A stretch of DNA of 64,000 nucleotides from Streptomyces sp. NBC_01335 (GTDB taxonomy: Bacteria; Actinomycetota; Actinomycetes; Streptomycetales; Streptomycetaceae), in assembly GCF_035953295.1 (NCBI RefSeq), contig NZ_CP108370.1, positions 5,237,001 to 5,301,000 of the forward strand, in the 5' to 3' direction. Positions 47,700-56,181 of the stretch are shown piece by piece. The notes below the pieces were generated by a model. That model ran no database searches and was not told the origin of the DNA. It saw nothing but the letters and a program-made list of their open reading frames with translations. Each line of letters starts with the position of its first letter. Position 1 is the first letter of the stretch. The translations under genes were made by a program, and so were the position numbers.

Positions 47700-49844
47700 T
47701 CAGCTCTCGGTCGACGCGGCCTCGGCGGTCGCCGGGCGGGTACGCCGACGACGGGTACGGGCCGGAGCCTCGGCCGCCTCGCTCGCCACGGCCTCCGCCT
47801 CGGCGACCACCGCGGTCTCCGGCTTGGCGACGGTCCGGCGACGGCGCTTCGGCTTCTCCTCCGCGGCGTCGGCGGCCGGTGCGGCCACGGCCGCCTCGGG
47901 CTCGGCCTTCACAGCGGTCTTCGGCGCGGCGGCCTTGCGGGTGCGGGGCTTCGCCTCGGCCTTCGTCTCCGTGGCCGGCTTGGCGGCCGTACGGGGACGG
48001 CGGCGCGGGCGGCTCTCGGACTCGGGCTCCGAGGGCGGGGCGATCTGGAAGTCGACCTCGTCCTCGACGGGCTTCACGACCCGGGGACGGCGGCGCGGCT
48101 TCGTCTCGGCCGCGGGCTCGGCGAAGCCCACGGCGACGGCCACCGTCTGGAACTCCGGCTCGGCCGGAGCGGCGGCCCGGGTACGGCGACGACGGACCGG
48201 CTTGGTGGCCTCGACAGCTACGGGGGCCTCCACGACCGCCTCCGGCGCCTTCGCGACCGGTGCGGGAGCCTCGGCCACCGCGACGGCTGCCGCCTCGGCG
48301 GCGACGGCCTCCGCGACACCGACCCGGCCACGACGGCGGCGGCGCGGGGTGCGCGGCTCCGTCGACCCGGCGACCTGGCCGCTCTCCGGGGCCGGTACGG
48401 CCTCGGACGCGGGTGCGGGCACCGTGGCGACGCCCTCCTCCTGGCCGGCTCCGCCACGGGTGCGGCGGCGCTGACGCGGGGTGCGCGCGGGGCGCTCCTC
48501 GCGGGGCTCACGGGCCTCACGGGCGGGACCCGAGGAGGCGGGAGCCTTGCGTCCCCGGCCACCGGTCTCGCCGAGGTCCTCGAGCTCCTCCGCGCGCAGA
48601 CCCGCACGGGTCCGCTCGGCACGCGGCAGTATGCCCTTCGTGCCCTCGGGAATGCCGAGGTCCGAGAACAGGTGCGGCGAGGTGGAGTACGTCTCCGGGG
48701 GGTCCGGGAACTTCAGGTCCAGCGCCTTGTTGATCAGCTGCCAGCGCGGGATGTCGTCCCAGTCCACCAGCGTGACGGCGGTGCCCTTGGCGCCCGCGCG
48801 GCCGGTGCGGCCGATGCGGTGCAGGTAGGTCTTCTCGTCCTCGGGCGACTGGTAGTTGATGACGTGGGTCACACCCTCGACATCGATACCGCGCGCCGCG
48901 ACGTCGGTGCAGACGAGGACGTCGACCTTGCCGTTGCGGAACGCGCGCAGCGCCTGCTCGCGCGCGCCCTGACCGAGGTCGCCGTGGACCGCGCCGGAGG
49001 CGAAACCGCGCTTCTCCAGCTGCTCCGCGATGTCGGCGGCGGTGCGCTTGGTGCGGCAGAAGATCATCGCCAGTCCCCGGCCGTCGGCCTGGAGGATGCG
49101 CGAGACCATCTCGGGCTTGTCCATGTTGTGCGCCCGGTACACGAACTGGGTCGTGTTCTTGACCGTCGTGCCCTCGTCGTCGGGCGACGTGGCGTTGATG
49201 TGCGTGGGCTGCGACATGTAGCGGCGGGCGAGGCTGATCACGGCGCCGGGCATCGTCGCCGAGAAGAGCATCGTCTGACGCTTCGTCGGCAGCATCGTGA
49301 GGATGCGCTCGACGTCGGGCAGGAAGCCCAGGTCCAGCATCTCGTCGGCCTCGTCGAGGACGAGCGCGCGGACGTGGGACAGGTCCAGCTTGCGCTGGCC
49401 CGCCAGGTCGAGCAGGCGGCCGGGGGTGCCGACGACCACGTCGACGCCCTTCTTCAGCGCCTCGACCTGGGGCTCGTACGCCCGGCCGCCGTAGATGGCC
49501 TGGACGCGGACGTTACGGACCTTGCCGGCGGTGAGGAGGTCGTTGGTGACCTGCTGGCAGAGCTCGCGGGTGGGGACCACGACGAGCGCCTGCGGCGCGT
49601 CCGTCAGCTTCTCGGGCGCGGCCCGGCCCGCCTCGACGTCGGCGGGGACGGTGACGATCTCCAGGAGGGGCAGGCCGAAGCCCAGCGTCTTGCCGGTGCC
49701 GGTCTTCGCCTGGCCGATGACGTCGCTGCCGGAGAGCGCGACGGGGAGCGTCATCTCCTGGATCGGGAAGGGGGACATGATGCCGACGGCTTCGAGGGCC
49801 TCGGCCGTCTCGGGGAGAATCCCGAGGTCGCGGAAGGTAGTCAG
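47700..49844 (-). CDS. DEAD-box RNA helicase with long Arg-rich tail
   Basis: About 714 residues. Helicase core (about 1-385): Q-motif FPIQEMTLPVALSG, Walker A AKTGTGKT, VVPTREL, DEAD, SAT, ARGIDV and HRIGRTGRAG. The tail (about 430-714) has at least seven RRR-x-R blocks between Ala/Glu/Val stretches, probably RNA-binding. I extend the start from the ATG at 49778 to a CTG at 49844 because the intervening codons read LTTFRDLGILPETAEALEAVG, the known family start, and AGAGG precedes it. It matches rhlE-like Rv3211. Confidence 0.9.
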   Translation of the reverse strand: MTTFRDLGILPETAEALEAVGIMSPFPIQEMTLPVALSGSDVIGQAKTGTGKTLGFGLPLLEIVTVPADVEAGRAAPEKLTDAPQALVVVPTRELCQQVTNDLLTAGKVRNVRVQAIYGGRAYEPQVEALKKGVDVVVGTPGRLLDLAGQRKLDLSHVRALVLDEADEMLDLGFLPDVERILTMLPTKRQTMLFSATMPGAVISLARRYMSQPTHINATSPDDEGTTVKNTTQFVYRAHNMDKPEMVSRILQADGRGLAMIFCRTKRTAADIAEQLEKRGFASGAVHGDLGQGAREQALRAFRNGKVDVLVCTDVAARGIDVEGVTHVINYQSPEDEKTYLHRIGRTGRAGAKGTAVTLVDWDDIPRWQLINKALDLKFPDPPETYSTSPHLFSDLGIPEGTKGILPRAERTRAGLRAEELEDLGETGGRGRKAPASSGPAREAREPREERPARTPRQRRRTRGGAGQEEGVATVPAPASEAVPAPESGQVAGSTEPRTPRRRRRGRVGVAEAVAAEAAAVAVAEAPAPVAKAPEAVVEAPVAVEATKPVRRRRTRAAAPAEPEFQTVAVAVGFAEPAAETKPRRRPRVVKPVEDEVDFQIAPPSEPESESRPRRRPRTAAKPATETKAEAKPRTRKAAAPKTAVKAEPEAAVAAPAADAAEEKPKRRRRTVAKPETAVVAEAEAVASEAAEAPARTRRRRTRPATAEAASTES

Positions 49845-50231
49845 GGTGCTGCCTCTTCTGTGAGACGCGGACCGAGGCGAACGCTGGGGGTCGTACCGTG
49901 CCGGGGTTGGTCATCCGGCCCTGGGAGAGGGCGCGGGTGGCGCGGGACCACTGCCGTCGCTCGAGCGCTCGTGCCGCTGAGGGGGCCCCTCATCTGCGGT
50001 CGTACGGTGTGTACGACCCGCGTGGAGGGCTGTCGGGTCGGAGCCGATCGGGCCACCGACCGGGCATCCTCATTCAAGGGCGCGCCCCTGTCGTACGAAA
50101 ATGCTCAGTAGGCGCAATACCACTGTACCCCGGATTCGCGCATGCGTGTTGGGCGAATTCATCGGAACGGTGTGATCTCGGCGATGGACCAGGCCCTTAC
50201 CACCAGGGCCGTGCGGGCTATTGTGCGGTCC
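49845..50231. other. Divergent intergenic region, no gene seen
   Basis: 387 bp between the DEAD-box gene and the ferritin-like gene. An unusual feature is AT-richer DNA near 50100-50175. The helicase leader may control its own translation, as for cold-shock helicases, but no structure is clear. Confidence 0.45.
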
Positions 50232-50978
50232 ATGGAGACGCCTGACAACGCCGCTCGCACGCCCGACGAAGCCCCCGCACCCACCGGCACCGCCGCCGGA
50301 AGCTGGTCGACGGCATCGGTCGACCCGCAGTACCGCGCCGCCGTGGTGGACCTGCTGGGCGCCCTCGCGTACGGGGAACTGGCCGCCTTCGAGCGGCTCG
50401 CCGAGGACGCCAAACTCGCGCCGACCCTCGGCGACAAGGCGGAACTGGCGAAGATGGCCTCCGCGGAATTCCATCATTTCGAGCAGCTCACCGACCGGCT
50501 GTCGACGATCGGCGAGAACCCGACCGGGGCCATGGAGCCGTTCGCCAGGGCGCTGGACGACTTCCACCGCCAGACCGCCCCCTCCGACTGGCTGGAAGGC
50601 CTGGTCAAGGCGTACGTCGGCGACTCGATCGCCAGCGACTTCTACCGCGAGGTCGCCATCCGGCTCGACGCGGACACCCGGGACCTGGTGCTCGCCGTCC
50701 TGGACGACACCGGCCACGGGAACTTCGCGGTGGAGAAGGTACGGGCCGCGATCGAGGCCGACCCCCGCGTCGGCGGCCGGCTCGCCCTCTGGGCCCGGCG
50801 GCTGATGGGCGAGGCGCTCTCGCAGGCCCAGCGGGTGGTCGCCGACCGCGACGCGCTCTCCACGATGCTGGTGGGCGGCGTCGCGGACGGTTTCGACCTC
50901 GCCGAGGTCGGCCGGATGTTCTCCCGGATCACCGAGGCGCACACCAAGCGGATGGCCGCCCTGGGCCTAGCGGCCTGA
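50232..50978 (+). CDS. Ferritin-like fold protein
   Basis: 248 residues. A four-helix ferritin-like bundle: GALAYGELAAFERLAEDAK, MASAEFHHFEQLTDRLS (ExxH), LDDFHRQTAPSDWLEGLVKAY, DFYREVAIRLDADTRDL. Metal-ligand glutamates and histidines (ExxH pairs) are visible, so a di-iron centre is plausible. It lies divergent from the DEAD-box gene, as Rv3210c does beside Rv3211. The role is unknown. The ATG at 50232 is preceded by CGGTCC without a clear ribosome site; a start at 50184 is possible. Confidence 0.8.
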   Translation: METPDNAARTPDEAPAPTGTAAGSWSTASVDPQYRAAVVDLLGALAYGELAAFERLAEDAKLAPTLGDKAELAKMASAEFHHFEQLTDRLSTIGENPTGAMEPFARALDDFHRQTAPSDWLEGLVKAYVGDSIASDFYREVAIRLDADTRDLVLAVLDDTGHGNFAVEKVRAAIEADPRVGGRLALWARRLMGEALSQAQRVVADRDALSTMLVGGVADGFDLAEVGRMFSRITEAHTKRMAALGLAA

Positions 50979-51002
50979 CCGCCCGGCCTGCGCCGGCGGC
51001 CT

Positions 51003-51278
51003 TCAGCGCGCGGCCGGAGAGCCGGTGATCCGGCTCCGGCGGCGCGGCCGGATCAGCAGCGACAGCGTCACCGCCGAGACCACCAGTGCACCGGCGACCG
51101 TGGCCGGGGCGTGTCCGGAGTAGAGCACACCGTCCGTCAGATACGCCCCGAACAGGGCTCCCAGGGCGCCGGTGGGGTACACCGCGCGGGCCGACGGGAG
51201 CCGGCCGGGCAGGACGCGGAGGGCGGCCCAGGACAGGGCGAGACCGACCACGGCGGAGCCGAAGGATTCCCAGATCAC
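51003..51278 (-). CDS. Small integral membrane protein
   Basis: 91 residues. Three hydrophobic segments (FGSAVVGLALSWAALRVLP, ALGALFGAYLTDGVLYSG and ATVAGALVVSAVTLSLLIRP), ending in a basic tail RPRRRSRI. The GTG at 51278 follows GCGAGGTGATG. The family is not recognised. It sits between the ferritin-like and DUF3107 genes. Confidence 0.75.
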   Translation of the reverse strand: MIWESFGSAVVGLALSWAALRVLPGRLPSARAVYPTGALGALFGAYLTDGVLYSGHAPATVAGALVVSAVTLSLLIRPRRRSRITGSPAAR

Positions 51279-51504
51279 GGAGCATCACCTCGCGGAGTTC
51301 GTCGGTACGTCCCCGCAGGTGCGGGGGGCGCGGGGGCTTCGCGGCCCCGGGGCCTCGCGTCCGGACGATTCCGGGCGGAAGACCTTCCGCCGTCCTACCC
51401 GTGACCTGCGTCACGCAACCCTGCCGTGACCCGGGGGAAACCTTTCGGCGGAGCGCCACGTTCCGCCGGGTCGGCGTTCGGGGCGGCGCGGGCCCCGAAC
51501 GCGC

Positions 51505-51540
51505 GGAGCGGCCCGGCGGGAAATCCCGCCGGGCCGCTCC
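51505..51540 (-). terminator. 17-bp hairpin downstream of DUF3107
   Basis: Arms GGAGCGGCCCGGCGGGA (51505-51521) and complement (51524-51540), 23 bp past the DUF3107 stop on the minus strand; the innermost bases open to a loop. Confidence 0.85.
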
Positions 51541-51562
51541 GTCGTGCCGCGCGTGGTGCCGC

Positions 51563-51790
51563 TTACAGTGCGCCGAACCCGACACGCCGGGCAGCCGGCT
51601 CGCCGATCTCGACGTACGCGATCCGGTCGGCCGGCACGAGGACCTTGCGGCCCTTGTCGTCCGTGAGGCTGAGCAGCTGCGCCTTGCCGCCGAGCGCCTC
51701 GGCGACCGCGCTCTCGACGTCCTCGGCGGAAAGCCCGCTCTCCAGAACGATCTCGCGGGGCGTGTGCTGCACCCCGATCTTGACCTCCAC
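51563..51790 (-). CDS. DUF3107 small protein
   Basis: 75 residues: MEVKIGVQHTPREIVLESG, VESAVAEALGGKAQLLSLTDDKGRKVLVPADRIAYVEIGE. This small beta-rich family is kept next to a TetR gene in many actinobacteria (Rv3208A, TB9.4). The function is not known. The ATG is preceded by GAGGGACATAGCC. Confidence 0.92.
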   Translation of the reverse strand: MEVKIGVQHTPREIVLESGLSAEDVESAVAEALGGKAQLLSLTDDKGRKVLVPADRIAYVEIGEPAARRVGFGAL

Positions 51791-51913
51791 GGCTATGTCC
51801 CTCCGACGGTCAGTCCCTGCGCGGTAGCCGCGCCGTACGCAGCCACATTAGCCCGGTGGGCCGAGCGCTCAGGGCCCGACCGGCCACGCCCGCAGCGAAC
51901 ACGCCGGGTGTCG

Positions 51914-52549
51914 CTATTCGGCCCCGTGCAGCGGGAAGCCCGCGATGCCGCGCCAGGCGAGCGAGGTGAGCAGCTGCACCGCCGTGTCGCGCGGGATGCC
52001 GGAGGGGCTGGAGAGCCAGTAGCGGGCCACCACCTGCGCGACCCCGCCGAGCCCGACGGCCAGCAGCATCGATTCGTCTTTGGACTGGCCGGTGTCGCCC
52101 GCGATGACGTCCGAGATCGCCTCTGCGCACTGGAGGGAGACCCGGTCCACCCGCTCGCGCACGGCGGGCTCGTTGGTCAGGTCCGACTCGAAGACCAGGC
52201 GGAAGGCGCCGCCCTCGTCCTCCACGTACGCGAAATAGGCGTCCATGGTGGCCTCGACGCGCTGCTTGTTCTCCGTCGTCGACGCGAGGGCGGTGCGCAC
52301 CGCCTGGAGCAGCGACTCGCAGTGCTGGTCGAGGAGGGCCAGGTACAGCTCCAGCTTCCCGGGGAAGTGCTGGTAGAGGACCGGCTTGCTGACGCCGGCC
52401 CGCTCGGCGATGTCGTCCATCGCGGCGGCGTGGTACCCCTGTGCGACGAAGACCTCCTGGGCGGCGCCCAGGAGCTGGTTGCGTCGGGCGCGGCGGGGCA
52501 GGCGAGTGCCCCGCGGGCGCGCTGCCTCTGTCTGCTCGATGGCGCTCAC
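51914..52549 (-). CDS. TetR-family regulator
   Basis: 211 residues. Helix-turn-helix at about 25-70 (LLGAAQEVFVAQGYHAAAMDDIAERAGVSKPVLYQHFPGKLELY). The GTG at 52549 is the likely start. The ligand-binding part (GAFRLVFESDLTNEPAV) is like that of Rv3208. In many genomes it is followed by DUF3107, as here. The effector is unknown. Confidence 0.93.
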   Translation of the reverse strand: MSAIEQTEAARPRGTRLPRRARRNQLLGAAQEVFVAQGYHAAAMDDIAERAGVSKPVLYQHFPGKLELYLALLDQHCESLLQAVRTALASTTENKQRVEATMDAYFAYVEDEGGAFRLVFESDLTNEPAVRERVDRVSLQCAEAISDVIAGDTGQSKDESMLLAVGLGGVAQVVARYWLSSPSGIPRDTAVQLLTSLAWRGIAGFPLHGAE

Positions 52550-52846
52550 GCCGCCTCCCAAATGTGTGTTCCGACACGGTGTCCACTGCTGACCGCGCCG
52601 CATGGCCATCGTACTTTTGGGTAACCCGGGTGCGCGCGGCGCGGACGCAGAATTTCACGGACCGGACAACTCCGGTAGCCATGGGCCGGGGTCGCAACCT
52701 CGTCCGGGCCGGGACGAACCGGTCCTGACATGCACGTTTCGTCGGTAATCATCCAGGTCGGGGCGACTTCCGGTCATTTCCCGGCCCTCCGGCGGACGCT
52801 CCGGTCCGCCCCGTCACCGGCCGCGGCGGCGGCCGGCGGGGCGCGG

Positions 52847-53062
52847 TCAGCGGTAGTCGTCCTCGTCCTCGACGACCACCTTGGTCTGCTCCGCGACGTC
52901 GGCCGCGTCGGCCTCCTCGCCGCCGGCCTCCGTCAGCGGGTCGTCGTCCTCCTGCCGGACCTCCGTACGCTGCTCCGCGGCGTCCGCGTCGGGGGCCTCC
53001 AGTCCCGGCGGGTCCGGCTGCTCGTTCTCGAACGTCTCCGGGTCCCTCGGGTCGACCGTCAT
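52847..53062 (-). CDS. Small acidic hypothetical protein
   Basis: 71 residues. It is highly acidic (about one third Asp/Glu): QRTEVRQEDDDPLTEAGGEEADAAD then VVVEDEDDYR. No fold is predicted. The ATG at 53062 follows GGAAGGGAG. It is divergent from the hydrolase gene at 53178. The 297-bp region beyond (52550-52846) shows no gene. Confidence 0.6.
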   Translation of the reverse strand: MTVDPRDPETFENEQPDPPGLEAPDADAAEQRTEVRQEDDDPLTEAGGEEADAADVAEQTKVVVEDEDDYR

Positions 53063-53177
53063 GGTGACTCCCTTCCGTCCCTCATCCGAAAGCCTATGAG
53101 CTTGGCTCCTGCCCCGCGATGCGGCCTGTGACCGCGAACACATGAATCGGCGCGTGATCGTCTCGTAACATTGCCGC

Positions 53178-54143
53178 ATGTCTTCGACCGAGCTGCCGGG
53201 TGTCCAGGCCGCCGCCGCGGCGGTCGCCCCCACGGTCAGTGCCGTGCACGTCGGGTCCGGGGAGAGTCTGCGCACCGTCCCCCTGGCCGGCCTGAGCCTG
53301 ACCGTCCGTTCCCGGCCCGGCGTGCGCGCCGGGCTCCCTCCGGCGCTGTACGTCCACGGGCTGGGCGGGTCCTCGCAGAACTGGTCCGCCCTGATGCCGC
53401 TCCTGGCGGACGTGGTGGACGGCGAGGCGGTCGACCTGCCCGGGTTCGGCGACTCACCGCCGCCGGACGACGGCGCGTACTCGGTGACCGCGCACGCCCG
53501 GGCGGTCATCCGGCTGCTCGACGCGCAGGCGCGCGGCCCGGTCCACCTCGTCGGCAACTCGCTGGGCGGCGCGGTCTCCACCCGGGTCGCGGCCGTCCGC
53601 CCCGACCTGGTGCGCACCCTCACCCTGATCTCGCCCGCCCTGCCCGAGATCCGCGTCCAGCGCCCGGCCGTACCGACCGGGCTGCTGGCGCTCCCCGGGG
53701 TCGCCGCGCTCTTCTCCCGGCTCAGCCGGGGCATGACCGCCGAACAGCGCACCCGCGGGGTCATGGCACTCTGTTACGGCGATCCGTCGCGGATCACCGA
53801 GGAGGGGTTCCGCCAGGCGGTGGCCGAGATGGAACGGCGGATGGAACTGCCGTACTTCTGGGACGCCATGGCGCGCTCCGCCCGCGGCATCGTCGACGCG
53901 TACACGCTCGGCGGGCAGCAGGGACTGTGGCGCCAGGCCGAGCGGGTGCTCGCGCCGACGCTCCTGGTGTACGGCGGACGGGACAAGCTCGTCTCGTACC
54001 GGATGGCGCGCAAGGCCTCCGGAGCGTTCCGCGACGCGCGCCTGCTGTCGCTGCCCGAGGCCGGGCACGTGGCGATGATGGAGTACCCGGAGGCGGTCGC
54101 CCAGGCGATCCGGGAATTGGTGGACGACAACGGCGGGAGCTGA
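53178..54143 (+). CDS. Alpha/beta hydrolase
   Basis: 321 residues. GLGGSSQNW (oxyanion), nucleophile elbow VGNSLGGAVSTR (G-N-S-L-G serine), acid in VYGGRDKLVSYRMA and histidine in AGHVAMMEYPE. The C-terminal cap carries SRGMTAEQRTRGVMALCYGD. It may act on an ester or amide of unknown kind. A DUF3152 metallopeptidase starts eight bases after the stop, so the two are probably in one operon. Confidence 0.92.
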   Translation: MSSTELPGVQAAAAAVAPTVSAVHVGSGESLRTVPLAGLSLTVRSRPGVRAGLPPALYVHGLGGSSQNWSALMPLLADVVDGEAVDLPGFGDSPPPDDGAYSVTAHARAVIRLLDAQARGPVHLVGNSLGGAVSTRVAAVRPDLVRTLTLISPALPEIRVQRPAVPTGLLALPGVAALFSRLSRGMTAEQRTRGVMALCYGDPSRITEEGFRQAVAEMERRMELPYFWDAMARSARGIVDAYTLGGQQGLWRQAERVLAPTLLVYGGRDKLVSYRMARKASGAFRDARLLSLPEAGHVAMMEYPEAVAQAIRELVDDNGGS

Positions 54144-54151
54144 TCCGGGGC

Positions 54152-55645
54152 GTGGGACGACACAGCCGAAGGGGCGCCGAGGCCGAAGGTCCGGCGGGCG
54201 AAGCCGCACCGGCCCAGGCCGGTGCGCCGGGGGCGGGCTCCGGCAGTGGCCGCCGCAGGAGGGCGACCGAACCGGCGTCCTCCGGGCGCGACGGACAGCG
54301 GTCGCCCGAGGCGCCCGCGGACACCCCGTTCCAGGGCGTCCCGCAGGTGCGCGGCGGCCACCCCGAACACCGTGAACCCGGCGGCGGCTGGGGCACGGGA
54401 CCGCAGCCGCGCTACGGCCGCGGCGAGGCCCAGGGGCCCGGACGGCCCGCCGGCCAGGCCCGGCAGCAGACACGTTCGGGCGAATTTCCGCCCGGCCGAC
54501 CGGGCGGTGACCCGCACGCCGGTGACCCCCGCGCCGGCGACCCGCGTGCCTCCGGGCGGCGGCCGGAGGGCGCGGTGGGTGCGCCGGTCGGCCGGTCGGT
54601 TTCCCGGCCCGCGCCCGGCGGTACGCCGCTGATACCTGGCCCCCGGCCCGAGTTCGTGGATGCGTTCGACGCCCCGTCGGTAGGACTTCCGGTACGGCCC
54701 GTCCCCTCGCGGGTCTCCGTGCCCGCCGAGGGACCCGAGGCCGGGGAGCGGCGCGACGACGGTCCGGACGGCGGCGTCGAGGGCGGCGCCGGGGACGGCA
54801 CCGAAGGCACGGACGGCACCCCGGGCAAGGGCGGCCGGGGCGGCAAGGGCCGGACGTTCACCGGTATCGCGGCGGCCGCGGTGACCACCGTGCTCGCCGT
54901 GGTCGTGGCCGGGCAGGTGGCCCAGAGTCACGGCGGTGACGGCTCTCCGCAGGTCTCCGGCACCCGGGGGAGCGGCCAGGGAGGTTCGCGCTCCGACGCC
55001 CGTCCGACCGCCGGGACGGCCAAGTCCGCACCGCTCAAGGCCATGTCGTACGAGGAGAAGATGGCCACGCCCTACCCGCTCGCCGCCGATCTGGCGGGCG
55101 GCGGGAAGTTCGAGGTCGTCCCGGGCGCGGCGAAGGCACCCGGCACCGGGCACGAGTACCGCTACCGGATCGACGTGGAGGTGGGACTCGGTCTCGACCA
55201 GGGCCTCTTCGCCGAGGCCGTGCAGAAGACCCTCAACGACGACCGCAGTTGGGCGCACCACGGGGACATGACGTTCGAGCGGATCTCCACGGGCACGCCC
55301 GACTTCGTCATCACCCTGGCCAGCCCCGGCACCACCGGAGTCTGGTGCGCGAAGTCCGGCCTGGACACCACCGAGGACAACGTCTCCTGCGACTCCGCGT
55401 CCACCGAGCGCGTCATGATCAACGCCTACCGGTGGGCCCAGGGTTCGGTCACCTTCGGTCCCGACAAACTCCTGCCCTACCGGCAGATGCTCATCAACCA
55501 CGAGGTCGGACACCGGCTCGGGCACAACCACGTGAGCTGCCGGACCCCGGGAACGCTCGCGCCCGTGATGCAGCAGCAGACGAAGTCACTCGACATCGAC
55601 GGCATCACATGCAAGCCCAACCCTTGGGTCTACCCCGCCAGTTGA
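54152..55645 (+). CDS. DUF3152 membrane-anchored zinc metallopeptidase
   Basis: 497 residues. A cytoplasmic disordered Pro/Arg/Gly-rich part (1-230), one membrane helix (GIAAAAVTTVLAVVVAGQVAQ, about 233-253) and an extracellular domain with the metzincin-like motif HEVGHRLGHNH (about 450-460). The domain has a set of cysteines (WCAKSGL; VSCDSAS; HVSCRTPG; ITCKP) for disulfides. It matches Rv3207c. The GTG at 54152 follows CCGGGGC. The peptide target is unknown. Confidence 0.88.
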   Translation: MGRHSRRGAEAEGPAGEAAPAQAGAPGAGSGSGRRRRATEPASSGRDGQRSPEAPADTPFQGVPQVRGGHPEHREPGGGWGTGPQPRYGRGEAQGPGRPAGQARQQTRSGEFPPGRPGGDPHAGDPRAGDPRASGRRPEGAVGAPVGRSVSRPAPGGTPLIPGPRPEFVDAFDAPSVGLPVRPVPSRVSVPAEGPEAGERRDDGPDGGVEGGAGDGTEGTDGTPGKGGRGGKGRTFTGIAAAAVTTVLAVVVAGQVAQSHGGDGSPQVSGTRGSGQGGSRSDARPTAGTAKSAPLKAMSYEEKMATPYPLAADLAGGGKFEVVPGAAKAPGTGHEYRYRIDVEVGLGLDQGLFAEAVQKTLNDDRSWAHHGDMTFERISTGTPDFVITLASPGTTGVWCAKSGLDTTEDNVSCDSASTERVMINAYRWAQGSVTFGPDKLLPYRQMLINHEVGHRLGHNHVSCRTPGTLAPVMQQQTKSLDIDGITCKPNPWVYPAS

Positions 55646-55686
55646 TCCAGCCTGTCCACATGTTGGTACGACCGTCTCATTTCGCA

Positions 55687-55716
55687 TTGACATGCCGATG
55701 AGCGGTCGTTCATATT
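55687..55716 (+). promoter_or_regulatory. Promoter giving a leaderless small ORF
   Basis: A consensus TTGACA (55687-55692), 18 bp, then CATATT (55711-55716). The start of transcription would be at 55722-55724, on the ATG of the 31-residue ORF. It is one of the few consensus -35 boxes in this window. Confidence 0.65.
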
Positions 55717-55723
55717 TCTCCGC

Positions 55724-55819
55724 ATGTCACGCATTCTGATCACCTCCGAGAGCGCCGCCCTGGAGCGCGCGCTCATCGGCGTGACCAGGCACTGCGTCGC
55801 CGACATTCTCTGTCGCTGA
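55724..55819 (+). CDS. Leader peptide with Cys-rich end, before a peptide ABC importer
   Basis: 31 residues, ending RHCVADILCR. The ATG coincides with the predicted transcript start, so it would be leaderless. The VTRHCVADILCR end resembles small actinobacterial leader peptides with a final Cys codon that sense cysteine supply by ribosome stalling. It lies 363 bp upstream of the importer operon. The pattern suggests that the operon responds to cysteine or sulfur status; this is inference. Confidence 0.6.
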   Translation: MSRILITSESAALERALIGVTRHCVADILCR

Positions 55820-56181
55820 CCCCTGCCCGGTCGTGCTCCGGCCGTCGTCCGCAGCCCCGAAGGGCATTCGGCACGGCGCTCCGGCCCACGTCCCCGGCAC
55901 CCACCGGCCCGCAGGCGCGGCCCCTTCCGGCAGATGACCCGGTCCAGGTTCCTCCAGGACCGGGCCCGCCCCTCCACGCGCCGGCCGGCCGAACGGACCT
56001 GCTCCTCCCCCGGGGGCCTCGCACGACGCGTACGGGCACCCGGTGAAGCACCCGTGCTCCTGCGGTCCCCGTACTCCGGCGCCCTCTCCCGAGCTGGCCG
56101 CCTTCCGTTGTTTTCTCCTGCTTTCTCCTGCTTTCTTCAGCTCGCCGATCCGGCCGAGCGGTACCGAGAGGTCCTCTTCCG
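55820..56181. other. Long leader region of the ABC operon
   Basis: 362 bp without a convincing gene. TTTCTCCTGC occurs as a tandem pyrimidine-rich repeat at about 56110-56135. Several GC-rich inverted repeats could form attenuator structures, but I could not fix a single one. Confidence 0.4.

Noticed and set aside
47544..50111. 855-residue open frame on the plus strand over the minisatellite and DEAD-box gene
   Set aside because: It starts in the 8-bp repeat and runs antisense to a helicase with all motifs.
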